The notes below the pieces were generated by a model. It searched no databases and was not told where the DNA came from. It saw only the letters and a program-made list of their open reading frames with translations. This document shows, in pieces, positions 8,608 through 17,239 of a DNA stretch of 64,000 nucleotides (position 1 is its first letter; each line of letters opens with the position of its first letter). The stretch is from Salegentibacter agarivorans (GTDB lineage: Bacteria > Bacteroidota > Bacteroidia > Flavobacteriales > Flavobacteriaceae): NCBI RefSeq assembly GCF_900113135.1, contig NZ_FOOH01000013.1, forward strand, positions 62,001 through 126,000, written 5' to 3'. The position numbers and the translations under genes are program-made.

Positions 8608-10458
8608 ATGAAGAAATTATTATTAAGTCTGGCCTTTGTTGCAACCTCCCTGGCCAGCGCCCAAAACAACACCAGCTACTGGCAACAGCACGTAGATTAT
8701 AAAATGGAGGTTAACATGAATGTTGAAAACTTTCAATATACCGGTACACAGGAATTGGAATACACCAATAACTCACCTGATACTTTAGATCGCGTTTTTT
8801 ATCATTTATATTTCAATGCTTTTCAACCCGGAAGTGAAATGGATGTGCGCTCTACAAGCATACAAGATCCAGATAGAAGGGTAGGAGACCGTATTTCTAA
8901 ATTAACCGAAGATCAACAGGGTTATTTAAGAGTTTCCAGCCTTAACCAGGATGGAAATGAGCTTTCCTATGAAGAAGTTGGAACTATTTTGGAAGTAGAA
9001 CTGGACGAACCTATTTTACCGGGAGAAAAAGCTACTTTTAATATGGAATTTAAAGGCCAGGTGCCCGAGCAAATTCGCCGTTCCGGTAGAAATAGCTTAG
9101 AAGGTGTAGCGCTTTCTATGAGCCAGTGGTTTCCAAAAATGGCAGAATATGATTTTGAAGGCTGGCACGCAGCGCCTTACATTGGCCGTGAATTTCACGG
9201 AGTTTGGGGCGATTTTGACGTAAAACTTACGATTGATAAAGACTATACTGTAGCTGCTTCAGGATATCTTCAAAATCCAGATGAAATTGGTCACGGCTAT
9301 TCAGATGAAGAAATAGAAGCAAAAGGTGACACGCATACCTGGCATTTTGTAGCACCAAAAGTGCACGATTTTACCTGGGCCGCAGATCCTGATTATATTC
9401 ACGATAAAAGAACTGCTGAAGACGGAACTGTACTTCATTTTTTCTATAAAGACAATGATGAAATAAAGGAAAACTGGAAAAATCTTCAGGAGAAAACCGA
9501 AGATTTACTAATATTTTTCAATGAAAATATAGGCCCTTATCCGTGGGATCAATATACCGTAGCACAAGGTGGCGATGGGGGAATGGAATATGCCATGTTA
9601 ACCTTAATTACAGGAGAACGTAACTTTGGAAGTCTGGTAGGTGTAACTGCTCACGAACTTGCACACGCCTGGTTTCAACATTTAATGGCTACAAATGAAA
9701 GCAAACACGAGTGGATGGACGAAGGTTTTACCAGCTATATTTCCAGCCGCGGAATGAACCAGGTTATGGAAACTTATGCTGAAAACCCACATACCGGTTC
9801 TTACCGCAGCTATATGGGATTAGCAAATTCCGGGATGGAGCAACCACAAACCACCCAGGCAGATCGTTATGCACTAAACGCCGCTTATGGAGCATCAGCT
9901 TATTCTAAAGGCGCTGTATTTTTAGCGCAATTAGGTTATGTTATTGGAGAGGATAACCTTGATAAAACCCTAAAACGTTACTATGACGAATGGAAATTTA
10001 AACATCCAACGCCAAACGATTTTATAAGAATTGCCGAGAAAGTTTCAGGAGCAGAGTTAGACTGGTATTTAAACGACTGGACGCGTACTACTAATACTAT
10101 AGATTATGGAATTAAAGAAGTTACCGAAACAGATGAGAATTCGACTAAAGTAACTTTAGAAAGAAAAAAATTAATGCCTATGCCTATAGATCTTACCGTT
10201 CGTTATACCACTGGCGAAGAGGAAATGATCTATATCCCGTTGCAAATAATGCGTTGGGAAAAATATGCAGAACACGAAAACTGGACCGTAGCAAAAGATT
10301 GGGCCTGGGCCTATCCAACTTACGAATTGAACATAGATAAACCACTTAGTGAGATTGAAAGTATAGAAATAGACGAATCTCAACGAATGGCCGATGTAAA
10401 CAGAGATAATAACCTTTATACTGCCGAAGAAACTTCAGAAGAAGAAGAACAGGAGTAG
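8608..10458 (+). CDS. M1 family metallopeptidase (aminopeptidase N-like), exported
   Basis: A 616-residue zinc aminopeptidase with a Sec signal peptide (MKKLLLSLAFVATSLASAQ). The gluzincin motif is complete: HELAH at 349-353, with the third zinc ligand E372 in DEGF, giving the HExxH-18-E spacing. The upstream substrate-binding segment GGMEY (about 322-326) replaces GAMEN, a variant common in Bacteroidota M1 enzymes. It is shorter than the ~870-residue PepN and lacks the large C-terminal domain. The C-terminus is Glu-rich. It probably trims peptides in the periplasm. A strong terminator at 10486-10521 ends the transcript. Confidence 0.93.
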   Translation: MKKLLLSLAFVATSLASAQNNTSYWQQHVDYKMEVNMNVENFQYTGTQELEYTNNSPDTLDRVFYHLYFNAFQPGSEMDVRSTSIQDPDRRVGDRISKLTEDQQGYLRVSSLNQDGNELSYEEVGTILEVELDEPILPGEKATFNMEFKGQVPEQIRRSGRNSLEGVALSMSQWFPKMAEYDFEGWHAAPYIGREFHGVWGDFDVKLTIDKDYTVAASGYLQNPDEIGHGYSDEEIEAKGDTHTWHFVAPKVHDFTWAADPDYIHDKRTAEDGTVLHFFYKDNDEIKENWKNLQEKTEDLLIFFNENIGPYPWDQYTVAQGGDGGMEYAMLTLITGERNFGSLVGVTAHELAHAWFQHLMATNESKHEWMDEGFTSYISSRGMNQVMETYAENPHTGSYRSYMGLANSGMEQPQTTQADRYALNAAYGASAYSKGAVFLAQLGYVIGEDNLDKTLKRYYDEWKFKHPTPNDFIRIAEKVSGAELDWYLNDWTRTTNTIDYGIKEVTETDENSTKVTLERKKLMPMPIDLTVRYTTGEEEMIYIPLQIMRWEKYAEHENWTVAKDWAWAYPTYELNIDKPLSEIESIEIDESQRMADVNRDNNLYTAEETSEEEEQE

Positions 10459-10485
10459 TTTTTCGAAATATTTAAATTAATATTT

Positions 10486-10521
10486 AGACCTCACAGGTAT
10501 AAAACTGTGAGGTCTTTTTTT
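10486..10521 (+). terminator. Intrinsic terminator after M1 peptidase
   Basis: A perfect 11-bp stem: AGACCTCACAG at 10486-10496 pairs with CTGTGAGGTCT at 10505-10515, with an 8-base loop and a T-run from 10515 to 10521. Confidence 0.92.
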
Positions 10522-10537
10522 ATATCAGTTTTCCAAT

Positions 10538-10640
10538 CGTCCTTCTGTCCCGAGGCTTCGGGATTATTTCAGAATCTAAGCCTGTTAGAACTCCGAACAA
10601 ATTTCGGAGCAGGCTCTGAAACAAGTTCAGGTTGACGTAG
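10538..10640. repeat. Dispersed palindromic repeat, diverged copy
   Basis: A diverged copy of the family with CGTC...GACG ends. It reads CGTCCTTCTGTCC at the left end and ends GAAACAAGTTCAGGTTGACG, the same right half as the copies near 23.7 kb and 32.7 kb. Inside are two extra small hairpins: CCCGAGGCTTCGGG at 10549-10562 and CTCCGAA...TTCGGAG at 10591-10609. It lies between the M1 peptidase terminator and rnpA. Confidence 0.7.
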
Positions 10641-10738
10641 AAAATAACTATAACTAAATAGGCTCTGAATTCTATTTATTTCCGCTTAAATTCTTCATTT
10701 CATCATAGAGAACTTAAAACTATCCTTACTTTTGAATT

Positions 10739-11119
10739 ATGGATGAAAGTTTTGGAAAAGACGAAAAATTAAAGAGCATAAAGCTCATAGATATATTATT
10801 TCAGGAAGGGAAATCGGTTAAAAAATATCCTTTAAAACTCATCTATCTTCCCATTACCAATCCTGAAATTAAACATTTTAAAACCGGGGTTTCAGTACCT
10901 AAAAAGCTGGTAAAAACTGCTGTTGGCCGCAACCGTATTAAACGTTTGATGCGGGAAGCTTTCAGAAAAAATAAGTATCTTGTAACCAGCAACTTCACAC
11001 AACCTTATGCTTTGATGTTTATTTATATTTCCAGGGACGAAATTAGTCTGGAAGACCTAAATAAAGCAATGATAAAAGTAATGGAGAAGTTTAATGAATC
11101 GGAAAATAAAATAAGCTGA
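10739..11119 (+). CDS. rnpA: Ribonuclease P protein component
   Basis: A 126-residue protein subunit of RNase P, which helps the catalytic RNA mature tRNA 5' ends. The family hallmark is present: GRNRIKRLMREAF at 63-75, preceded by FKTGVSVPKKLVK, which forms the conserved RNA-binding cleft. The N-terminus matches the usual start (KLKSIKLIDILFQEGKSVKKYPLKLIY). A TACTTTTG sequence at 10727-10734 resembles a -7 box but lies very close to the start codon. The usual neighbour rpmH is not adjacent; instead an S41 peptidase gene follows 69 bp downstream. In many bacteria rnpA lies near the origin. Confidence 0.95.
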   Translation: MDESFGKDEKLKSIKLIDILFQEGKSVKKYPLKLIYLPITNPEIKHFKTGVSVPKKLVKTAVGRNRIKRLMREAFRKNKYLVTSNFTQPYALMFIYISRDEISLEDLNKAMIKVMEKFNESENKIS

Positions 11120-11159
11120 ATTTCTATAAATCGGCTTAAATCACCTCAGGAAATTTAAT

Positions 11160-11172
11160 CTCGATTATCGAG
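11160..11172. repeat. Second copy of the CTCGATTATCGAG palindrome
   Basis: The 13-bp palindrome CTCGATTATCGAG, with flanks TTTAAT and AGTAA, is nearly the same as the copy at 8565-8577. It lies 16 bp before the S41 peptidase start codon, so it would be in that gene's leader. Confidence 0.6.
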
Positions 11173-11188
11173 TAAAAAATATTGAAAA

Positions 11189-12823
11189 ATGAAAAAGAAA
11201 CTCGCCAAAAAAATTGCGGTAGTTACGATGGGTGCTACATTAATTTTCAGCAGTTTTGGTTTTAAATCTGATTTCTTTGAGATCGCCAAACAGATTGAAA
11301 TTTTTACCACGCTTTTTAAGGAAATCAACATGAACTATGTTGAAGAAACCAATCCCGCTGCTTTAATGGATACCGCGATTAAAGCGATGCTGGCAGATTT
11401 GGATCCTTATACCAATTACTGGAACGAGCAGGATGTAGAAGCCGCAAGAATCAATAATTCTGGTGAATACAGCGGTATTGGAGCCACAGTACAGGTAATA
11501 GAAGATGCTTTATTGATTATGGAACCTTACAGAGGTTATCCCGCCGATGAAGCCGGTTTAAAAGCCGGGGACGAAATTATTGAAATTGAGGGAATAAAAG
11601 TAGCCGATTATACCGATGATGTTGGAGAATTACTCAATGGCTCTCCAGATTCGCAAATTAATATCAAATATCGTAGACAGGGAGAAATAAAGTCAACCGA
11701 GCTTACCCGGAGTGCCATTAACTTAAAAGCAGTGCCTTTTTATGAACTTTTGGACGAAAAAACCGGGTATATAGTACTTTCCCGCTTTAACGCCAAAGCT
11801 TCTTCAGAAACAATAAGGGCTTTAAAAGATCTAAAAAACCAGGGTGCAGAAGAAATTATCCTGGATCTTAGAGGAAATCCCGGAGGCTTATTAACTGAAG
11901 CTATAAACGTGAGTAATATTTTCCTACCAAAAGGTGAATTGATCACCACCACCAAATCGGTTATAGAAAAATATAACAAAGCTTACCAAACCCAAAAAGA
12001 ACCTATAGATACGCAAATTCCGTTGGTGGTTTTAGTGAACGGACGTAGTGCTTCCGCTAGCGAAATTGTTGCTGGCGCTATTCAGGATCTGGATAGAGGA
12101 GTGGTTGTAGGTGCCAGAAGTTTTGGAAAAGGCCTAGTGCAGCGCCCTAAAGAACTCGCTTACGGTACCCAGCTTAAAATTACTATTTCCCGTTATTATA
12201 CGCCTAGCGGAAGGTGTATACAGGCTTTAAATTATGCTGAAAGAGATGAAGAGGGGAAAGCGATAAAAAGAGCTGTAGAAGATTATAACGAGTTTAAAAC
12301 CCGTAATGGACGCAGCGTTTTTGATGGCGGCGGAATTTCTCCCGATGTTAAACTGGAAACCTCAGAATACAGTAATATTACCAATGCACTGCTAGCACAG
12401 AATGCCATTTTTAATTTTGCTACCGAATATTATTATAAAAATGACTTGAAAGATCCTGAATCATTCGAGTTCACCGATGCAGATTTCAACAATTTTAAAT
12501 CCTTCTTGAAAACCTCTAATTTCGACTATAAAACCGCTACAGAACAGGAACTTGAAGAACTACTTGCCATTGCTTCCAAAGAAGGTTATGAACAGGATAT
12601 TTTAGGTCATTATAAAAGTATTTCTACTGAAATTGAAGCTCAGAAGAAGAAAGAATTAGACGAGAAGAAACACGAAATAGTAAGTATTTTAACCGATGAG
12701 ATTATAAAGCGCTATTTCTATAAAGAAGGCTTGTATGAGTATTATGTAGATCACAATCCTGAGATCCTGGAAGCTAAATCTATTTTAAACAATAACCAGC
12801 GTTATTCAGAAATTTTGCAATAA
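11189..12823 (+). CDS. S41 family carboxy-terminal processing peptidase
   Basis: A 544-residue CtpA/Tsp-like serine protease with an N-terminal signal or anchor segment (VVTMGATLIFSSFGF). After a helical N-terminal region containing ADLDPYTNYW come a PDZ domain (~85-170, with GIGATVQVIEDALLI and DEAGLKAGDEIIEIEG) and the S41 catalytic domain. The catalytic dyad is visible: Ser ~289 in GRSASASEI and Lys 314 in FGKGLVQ, 25 residues apart as in the family. The C-terminal ~170 residues are helical and charged. It probably processes or degrades periplasmic proteins. It follows rnpA on the same strand with a palindrome in its leader. It meets the convergent GNAT gene with no gap. Confidence 0.93.
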   Translation: MKKKLAKKIAVVTMGATLIFSSFGFKSDFFEIAKQIEIFTTLFKEINMNYVEETNPAALMDTAIKAMLADLDPYTNYWNEQDVEAARINNSGEYSGIGATVQVIEDALLIMEPYRGYPADEAGLKAGDEIIEIEGIKVADYTDDVGELLNGSPDSQINIKYRRQGEIKSTELTRSAINLKAVPFYELLDEKTGYIVLSRFNAKASSETIRALKDLKNQGAEEIILDLRGNPGGLLTEAINVSNIFLPKGELITTTKSVIEKYNKAYQTQKEPIDTQIPLVVLVNGRSASASEIVAGAIQDLDRGVVVGARSFGKGLVQRPKELAYGTQLKITISRYYTPSGRCIQALNYAERDEEGKAIKRAVEDYNEFKTRNGRSVFDGGGISPDVKLETSEYSNITNALLAQNAIFNFATEYYYKNDLKDPESFEFTDADFNNFKSFLKTSNFDYKTATEQELEELLAIASKEGYEQDILGHYKSISTEIEAQKKKELDEKKHEIVSILTDEIIKRYFYKEGLYEYYVDHNPEILEAKSILNNNQRYSEILQ

Positions 12824-13261
12824 TTATTTTACCATCGCGATATGTGGAATTCCATCTTCAAGATAGCCTTCGCCTATTTGTATAAAACCATGGCTTTCGT
12901 AGAAATCGGTTAAATATTGTTGCGCAGAAAGTTTGATATTATCGGTTTTAAAACGCTCTTTAATAGCTTCTACAGAAGCTTTTAGAATAAGATGCCCATA
13001 AGCATTTCTACGTTCCGATTCTTTAACCAGAACCCGGCCGATAGCGGCTTCTTCAAAATAAAATCCTTTATCAAAACAGCGAGTATAGGCAATTACTTTT
13101 CCATTCTTAACTCCTAAAATGTGTAATGCATTTTGATCTTTACCATCTATATCCTGGTAAACACAGTCCTGTTCTACTACAAAAACTTCAGACCGAATTT
13201 GTAATATCTGGTAAAGCTCTTCAAGACTAAGTTCGTTGAAATTTTTAATAAGAATCTCCAT
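12824..13261 (-). CDS. GNAT family N-acetyltransferase (ElaA-like)
   Basis: A 145-residue GNAT acetyltransferase resembling E. coli ElaA. The start IKNFNELSLEELYQILQIRSEVFVVEQDCVYQDIDGKD is the ElaA-type N-terminus (LYxLLxLRxxVFVVEQxCxYxDxDGxD). It continues with the acetyl-CoA-binding strand AIGRVLVKESERRNAYGHLI and a C-terminal FYESHGF segment. It is cytosolic and the substrate is unknown. It shares the minus strand with rpiB, but a strong hairpin terminator lies between them, so it probably has its own promoter in the 36 bp downstream of that terminator or receives read-through. Confidence 0.88.
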   Translation of the reverse strand: MEILIKNFNELSLEELYQILQIRSEVFVVEQDCVYQDIDGKDQNALHILGVKNGKVIAYTRCFDKGFYFEEAAIGRVLVKESERRNAYGHLILKASVEAIKERFKTDNIKLSAQQYLTDFYESHGFIQIGEGYLEDGIPHIAMVK

Positions 13262-13297
13262 ATGTTTCTAATGAATATTTTATTCAGAAATAATAAA

Positions 13298-13335
13298 AGA
13301 AAAGACTGTTTAAACAGTTTTAAACAGTCTTTTCT
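13298..13335 (-). terminator. Intrinsic terminator after rpiB
   Basis: A perfect 17-bp stem (13298-13314 with 13319-13335, loop CAGT) is flanked by A/T-rich ends, so it can work on either strand. It sits directly after the rpiB stop codon on the minus strand. Its core (AAAGACTGTTT) resembles the outer stems that enclose several repeat copies elsewhere in the window. Confidence 0.85.
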
Positions 13336-13353
13336 ATACATACAATAATATAT

Positions 13354-13788
13354 CTATTTTTCAACCGGAATCTTATCCACTCGTTTTTGATGTCTTCCAC
13401 CTTCAAAAGAAGTTTCCAAAAAGATTTGAACCATATCTACTGCCTGGTGTTCTGAAACAAAACGAGCGGGAATACTCAAGATATTAGCATTATTATGTTC
13501 TCTGGCCAGTTTAGTGATCTCACCCGTCCAGCACAAAGCAGAACGCACACCCTGGTGTTTATTAGCAGTCATATTTGCACCATTACCACTACCACAAATA
13601 ATAATTCCAAAATCTACCTTATTGGTTTCAACATCATCGGCTACGGGATGTACAAAATCTGGATAATCTACACTATCATCACTGTTAGTACCATAGTTAA
13701 TAACTTCTATACCCTTGTTTTTCAGGTAATCAACAACTCTTTTCTTGTATCCGGTACCGGCGTGATCGTTTCCTATTGCAATTTTCAT
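13354..13788 (-). CDS. rpiB: Ribose 5-phosphate isomerase B
   Basis: A 144-residue RpiB/LacAB-family sugar isomerase that interconverts ribose 5-phosphate and ribulose 5-phosphate in the pentose phosphate pathway. The N-terminus IAIGNDHAG carries the conserved Asp-His pair. Cys65 in IIICGSGNGANM is the usual catalytic cysteine and anion-binding loop. The reading frame extends 20 codons upstream, but the ATG at 13788 is preferred because MKIAIGNDHAG is the normal family start. The gene diverges from rnr across a gap with DnaA-box-like motifs and ends at a strong terminator. Confidence 0.95.
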   Translation of the reverse strand: MKIAIGNDHAGTGYKKRVVDYLKNKGIEVINYGTNSDDSVDYPDFVHPVADDVETNKVDFGIIICGSGNGANMTANKHQGVRSALCWTGEITKLAREHNNANILSIPARFVSEHQAVDMVQIFLETSFEGGRHQKRVDKIPVEK

Positions 13789-14448
13789 AATTAAGTTTTT
13801 AGCTGTCACAAAGGTAAAAAAACCTCTTAGTAACAAGGTTATTTTCAATTGTTAATTACTTTTTAAATATCCTTTAGTATCAAGGGTTTAGTATTGACAT
13901 AGCATTGTGGATAAGCATTGATGAGAAACTGAGAAACTTATTTGCGGTATTCAAATTAAATTTCAATAGCAAAATATCTACGAGTAAATCAAATTATAAG
14001 TCTGTTATTTTTAGCAAAGTTATCAGCATATAAAAACAGGTTGTGAACACTAAATTCATTTCAATTTATCCCGATTAGATATTAAGATTTGGTTATCAAC
14101 TTTTGTTAAGTAAATATTAAAATAGTAAGATTTCCAGTCTTTTAGAACTTTAGAAGTATGTTAATAAGTTGTTATCAAAATAAGCTAACTTAAAAACCAA
14201 ATAAACCTCAAAAAAATTATTCTACAAGTTAACAGACTATAATAATCATTAGTTTTAATTTTTATAAAAAGAAGAAAAAAGAATAATAATATATAATGTT
14301 GATAACATTGAATGCTATCTGTAAAAATTGAAATTTGAGTTTGGAATTTTAAAGTTTAACCTTATAAAATATAAGCCTCTGGAAATGAGTTAAATTGGGA
14401 ATTATAACTTTTAAAATAAAAAAGCTTAAAAAACTAAAAATCAGTTAT
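13789..14448. other. AT-rich intergenic region, candidate replication origin (oriC)
   Basis: A ~660-bp stretch without a convincing gene. It contains an exact DnaA box in reverse orientation (TGTGGATAA at 13906-13914) and a one-mismatch box (TGTTGATAA at 14297-14305). Weaker two-mismatch forms are TTATCAGCA at 14020-14028, TTATCAACT at 14093-14101 and TTATCAAAA at 14172-14180. Very AT-rich tracts at ~14181-14300 could serve as an unwinding element. rpiB and rnr are transcribed away from it. This is a pattern match; GC skew and the position of dnaA would be needed to support it. Confidence 0.45.
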
Positions 14449-14637
14449 TTAAATGTATTTTGTATAGGATATAGTTTCTACTGAAAAACTTATTTTTTCA
14501 TCCGTATAGAGCTTGGCAGATTTAATATCTACCTGGCTTTTTTTATTTAAGGTGAGGTTTATAGAAGCTATAAAACCTATTAATCCAAGTAGGAAGATTA
14601 AAACGAAAAGGAACGATATTTTATGGGCTTTTTTCAT
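14449..14637 (-). CDS. Small hypothetical single-span membrane protein
   Basis: A possible 62-residue protein starting at the ATG at 14637. It begins MKKAHKISFLFVLIFLLGLIG, a positively charged start and one hydrophobic span, then a short polar tail that would lie outside the cytoplasm. The frame extends 17 codons further upstream, but the internal ATG gives a normal membrane-protein N-terminus. I do not recognise a family. It lies alone next to the candidate origin, in very AT-rich DNA where chance frames are common. The Lys-rich start, hydrophobic block and polar tail make it more credible than random. Confidence 0.45.
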   Translation of the reverse strand: MKKAHKISFLFVLIFLLGLIGFIASINLTLNKKSQVDIKSAKLYTDEKISFSVETISYTKYI

Positions 14638-14901
14638 AGCAACTTGATTACCAAATGTTGCAAATATATCGAATATGTATTGCAGCAACTTTAAATTAAA
14701 ATTAAGAAAAAATTAAGATTTGAGATATGTAATTTATTTGAAGTATCAAAAAACGGGGGATTTTACCCAGTACGAAATTTATGTTAAGGAAATGTAAAAA
14801 TATTTTGTAATAGAATAATTTTCAGAGCGCTTAACAAAACTTTAATCGCAAATAGATGTCATGTAATGCAGAAGCCGTAATTTTATACTTTAAATATTGA
14901 A

Positions 14902-17091
14902 ATGAGTAAAAAGAATAAAAATAAATCCCAACACCAGGGTGACCTTGCCAAAAGTATAATAGATATCCTTAGAAAGGAACCTGGAAAAACCTTTAATCAT
15001 AAGCAAATTGCCGCTAAACTTGGAGTGAATGATGCTACAAGTAGAAATAATATTATTAAAAAATTAGCCCAGTTAACTGCAAAAAAACAGATTGAAGAAG
15101 AGGAACGTGGAAAGTTTAAAATAAGTAAGAAAAGTAACGATTATTACAACGCCGTGATAGATATGACCACAAAGGGTTATGCCTATGCCCTGGTAGATGA
15201 GTTAGAAGATGATGTTTTTATCTCTCCCAAAGATCTTAATACGGCTTTTAACGGTGATGAAGTAGAAATATATATTTATAACAGAAAGCGAAATAAAAAA
15301 TCTGAAGGAGAAGTAACCCAAATTTTAAAGCGTAAAAGAACCGAATTTGTTGGTGTGCTTGATATGCAAAAAGATTTTGGTTTTGTTGTTATTGGCGATC
15401 CAAAAATGTATACAGATGTTTTTGTGCAGAAAAACAAAGTGGGCGATGCTAAAAACGGCGATAAAGTAGTTGTGGAAATTGAAGAATGGCCAGAGAAAGC
15501 CGACTCTCCTTTTGGTAAAATTATTCAGGTTTTAGGTACTCCCGGTGAACATCATACCGAGATACATTCAATCCTGGCACAATACGGTTTGCCTCACGAA
15601 TTTCCGAAAGAAATAGAAGATTTTGCCGATGAAATTGATACTTCAATTCAACCCGAAGAAATTAAAAAACGTCGCGATATGCGCGATGTTTTGACGTTTA
15701 CCATAGATCCTGCAGATGCAAAAGATTTTGATGATGCCCTGAGTTTTAAAAAACTGGATAATGGAAATGTGGAAATAGGAATTCATATTGCCGATGTTTC
15801 GCATTACGTACAACCGGGAACCATTTTGGACGACGAAGCTTACGAACGTGCAACATCGGTGTATTTAGTAGATCGCGTGGTACCAATGCTGCCTGAAGTA
15901 CTTTCAAACAACGCCTGTTCTTTAAGGCCAAACGAAGAAAAATATACTTTTTCGGCAGTTTTTGAAATCGATAAGAGTACAAAAGTGGTGAATGAGTGGT
16001 TCGGGAGAACCGTAACATATTCTGATGCACGGTTTGCTTACGAAGAAGCTCAACAGATCATAGAAACGGAAAAAGGAGAAATTTCTGAAGATATTTCTAT
16101 CCAGGATAAAGCTTATACGGTGAAAGATGAAATTGTTGATGCTGTTTTAACTATGAATTCAATGGCTAAAAAGATGCGTTCCGCAAGAATGCGTCAGGGT
16201 GCAATTTCTTTTGATAAAGTGGAAGTTAAATTTCAATTAGACGAAGAAAATGAACCTGTAGGTGTTTATTTTAAAACAGCCAAAGATGCCAATAAACTTA
16301 TTGAAGAATTTATGCTTTTAGCCAACCGAAAAGTGGCTGAATTCATTGGAAAACGAGAACAAAAGAAAACCTTTATTTATCGTTGTCACGACGAACCCGA
16401 CGAAGAAAAACTTGTTTCTTTAAATAGCCTGGTTTCCAGGTTTGGTCACGGATTAAACCTTAAAAACAGGAAAACTGTTTCTTCTTCATTAAATCAATTG
16501 CTACAGGATGTTCAGGGTAAAAAGGAGCAAAACTTAGTAGATACACTGGCCATTAGAACAATGAGTAAAGCCTATTATGGCACCGAGAATATTGGTCATT
16601 ATGGTTTAGCTTTCGATTATTACTCGCATTTTACTTCGCCAATTAGAAGATATCCAGATGTGATGGTGCATCGTTTATTGCAGCGTTATTTAGATGGGCA
16701 ACCTTCAGCAAAAGAAGAAGAATATGATGAAAAATGTCATCACAGTAGTGAAATGGAGAACCTTTCTTCTAATGCCGAAAGGGATTCTATTAAATATATG
16801 CAGGTGAAATTTATGATAGATCACCAGGATAAAGAATTTGTGGGTGTAATTTCTGGAGTAACCGACTTCGGGATATTTGTGGAAATTATAGAAAATAAAT
16901 GCGAAGGAATGATTCGTCTTCGCGATATAAAAGGCGATCATTATGATTTTGATGCCGATAATTACGCTATTGTAGGTAGAAAAACCAAAAAGTCTTACCA
17001 ATTGGGAGATGAAGTAATAGTAAAAGTGAAAAATGCCGATTTAGTAAAAAGACACTTAGATTTTACACTTATCGGAAAAAATGAAGAGTAA
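14902..17091 (+). CDS. rnr: Ribonuclease R
   Basis: A 729-residue 3'-5' exoribonuclease that degrades structured RNA and helps rRNA quality control. Domains in order: an N-terminal winged-helix region (~10-70), cold-shock/OB domains (~75-230), the RNB catalytic domain (~255-580) and a C-terminal S1 domain (~640-727). The catalytic aspartates are visible in DPADAKDFDD at 269-278 (D269, D275, D277, D278), with the spacing known from RNase II/R. The segment YSHFTSPIRRYPDVMVHR near 573-590 is the conserved RNB end. The ATG at 14902 follows a ~260-bp AT-rich leader. A diverged repeat copy follows the gene. Confidence 0.96.
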   Translation: MSKKNKNKSQHQGDLAKSIIDILRKEPGKTFNHKQIAAKLGVNDATSRNNIIKKLAQLTAKKQIEEEERGKFKISKKSNDYYNAVIDMTTKGYAYALVDELEDDVFISPKDLNTAFNGDEVEIYIYNRKRNKKSEGEVTQILKRKRTEFVGVLDMQKDFGFVVIGDPKMYTDVFVQKNKVGDAKNGDKVVVEIEEWPEKADSPFGKIIQVLGTPGEHHTEIHSILAQYGLPHEFPKEIEDFADEIDTSIQPEEIKKRRDMRDVLTFTIDPADAKDFDDALSFKKLDNGNVEIGIHIADVSHYVQPGTILDDEAYERATSVYLVDRVVPMLPEVLSNNACSLRPNEEKYTFSAVFEIDKSTKVVNEWFGRTVTYSDARFAYEEAQQIIETEKGEISEDISIQDKAYTVKDEIVDAVLTMNSMAKKMRSARMRQGAISFDKVEVKFQLDEENEPVGVYFKTAKDANKLIEEFMLLANRKVAEFIGKREQKKTFIYRCHDEPDEEKLVSLNSLVSRFGHGLNLKNRKTVSSSLNQLLQDVQGKKEQNLVDTLAIRTMSKAYYGTENIGHYGLAFDYYSHFTSPIRRYPDVMVHRLLQRYLDGQPSAKEEEYDEKCHHSSEMENLSSNAERDSIKYMQVKFMIDHQDKEFVGVISGVTDFGIFVEIIENKCEGMIRLRDIKGDHYDFDADNYAIVGRKTKKSYQLGDEVIVKVKNADLVKRHLDFTLIGKNEE

Positions 17092-17113
17092 ATAAATTTC
17101 AGAAAAAATAGAA

Positions 17114-17198
17114 CCTTATCCTGTCCCAAAGTTTCGGATTATTTTAGGATCTAAGTTGACGAACATCTTAGAATTTAAAAATAAATTCAGGATAAAGG
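17114..17198. repeat. Dispersed palindromic repeat, diverged copy
   Basis: A weak copy of the repeat family lying just after rnr. It starts with CCTTATCCTG and a TTTTAGGATCTAA segment and ends AAATTCAGGATAAAGG, so its two ends are inverted repeats of each other. The CGTCA/TGACG termini of the better copies are lost. Confidence 0.6.
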
Positions 17199-17239
17199 AA
17201 AAGACCTTCGGGCAGACTTAACTATAAAATTTTTTAAAG

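Noticed and set aside
13789-14448. Protein-coding gene in the rpiB-rnr gap
   Set aside because: Frames there are short, broken by many stops, and have no codon pattern like the neighbours.
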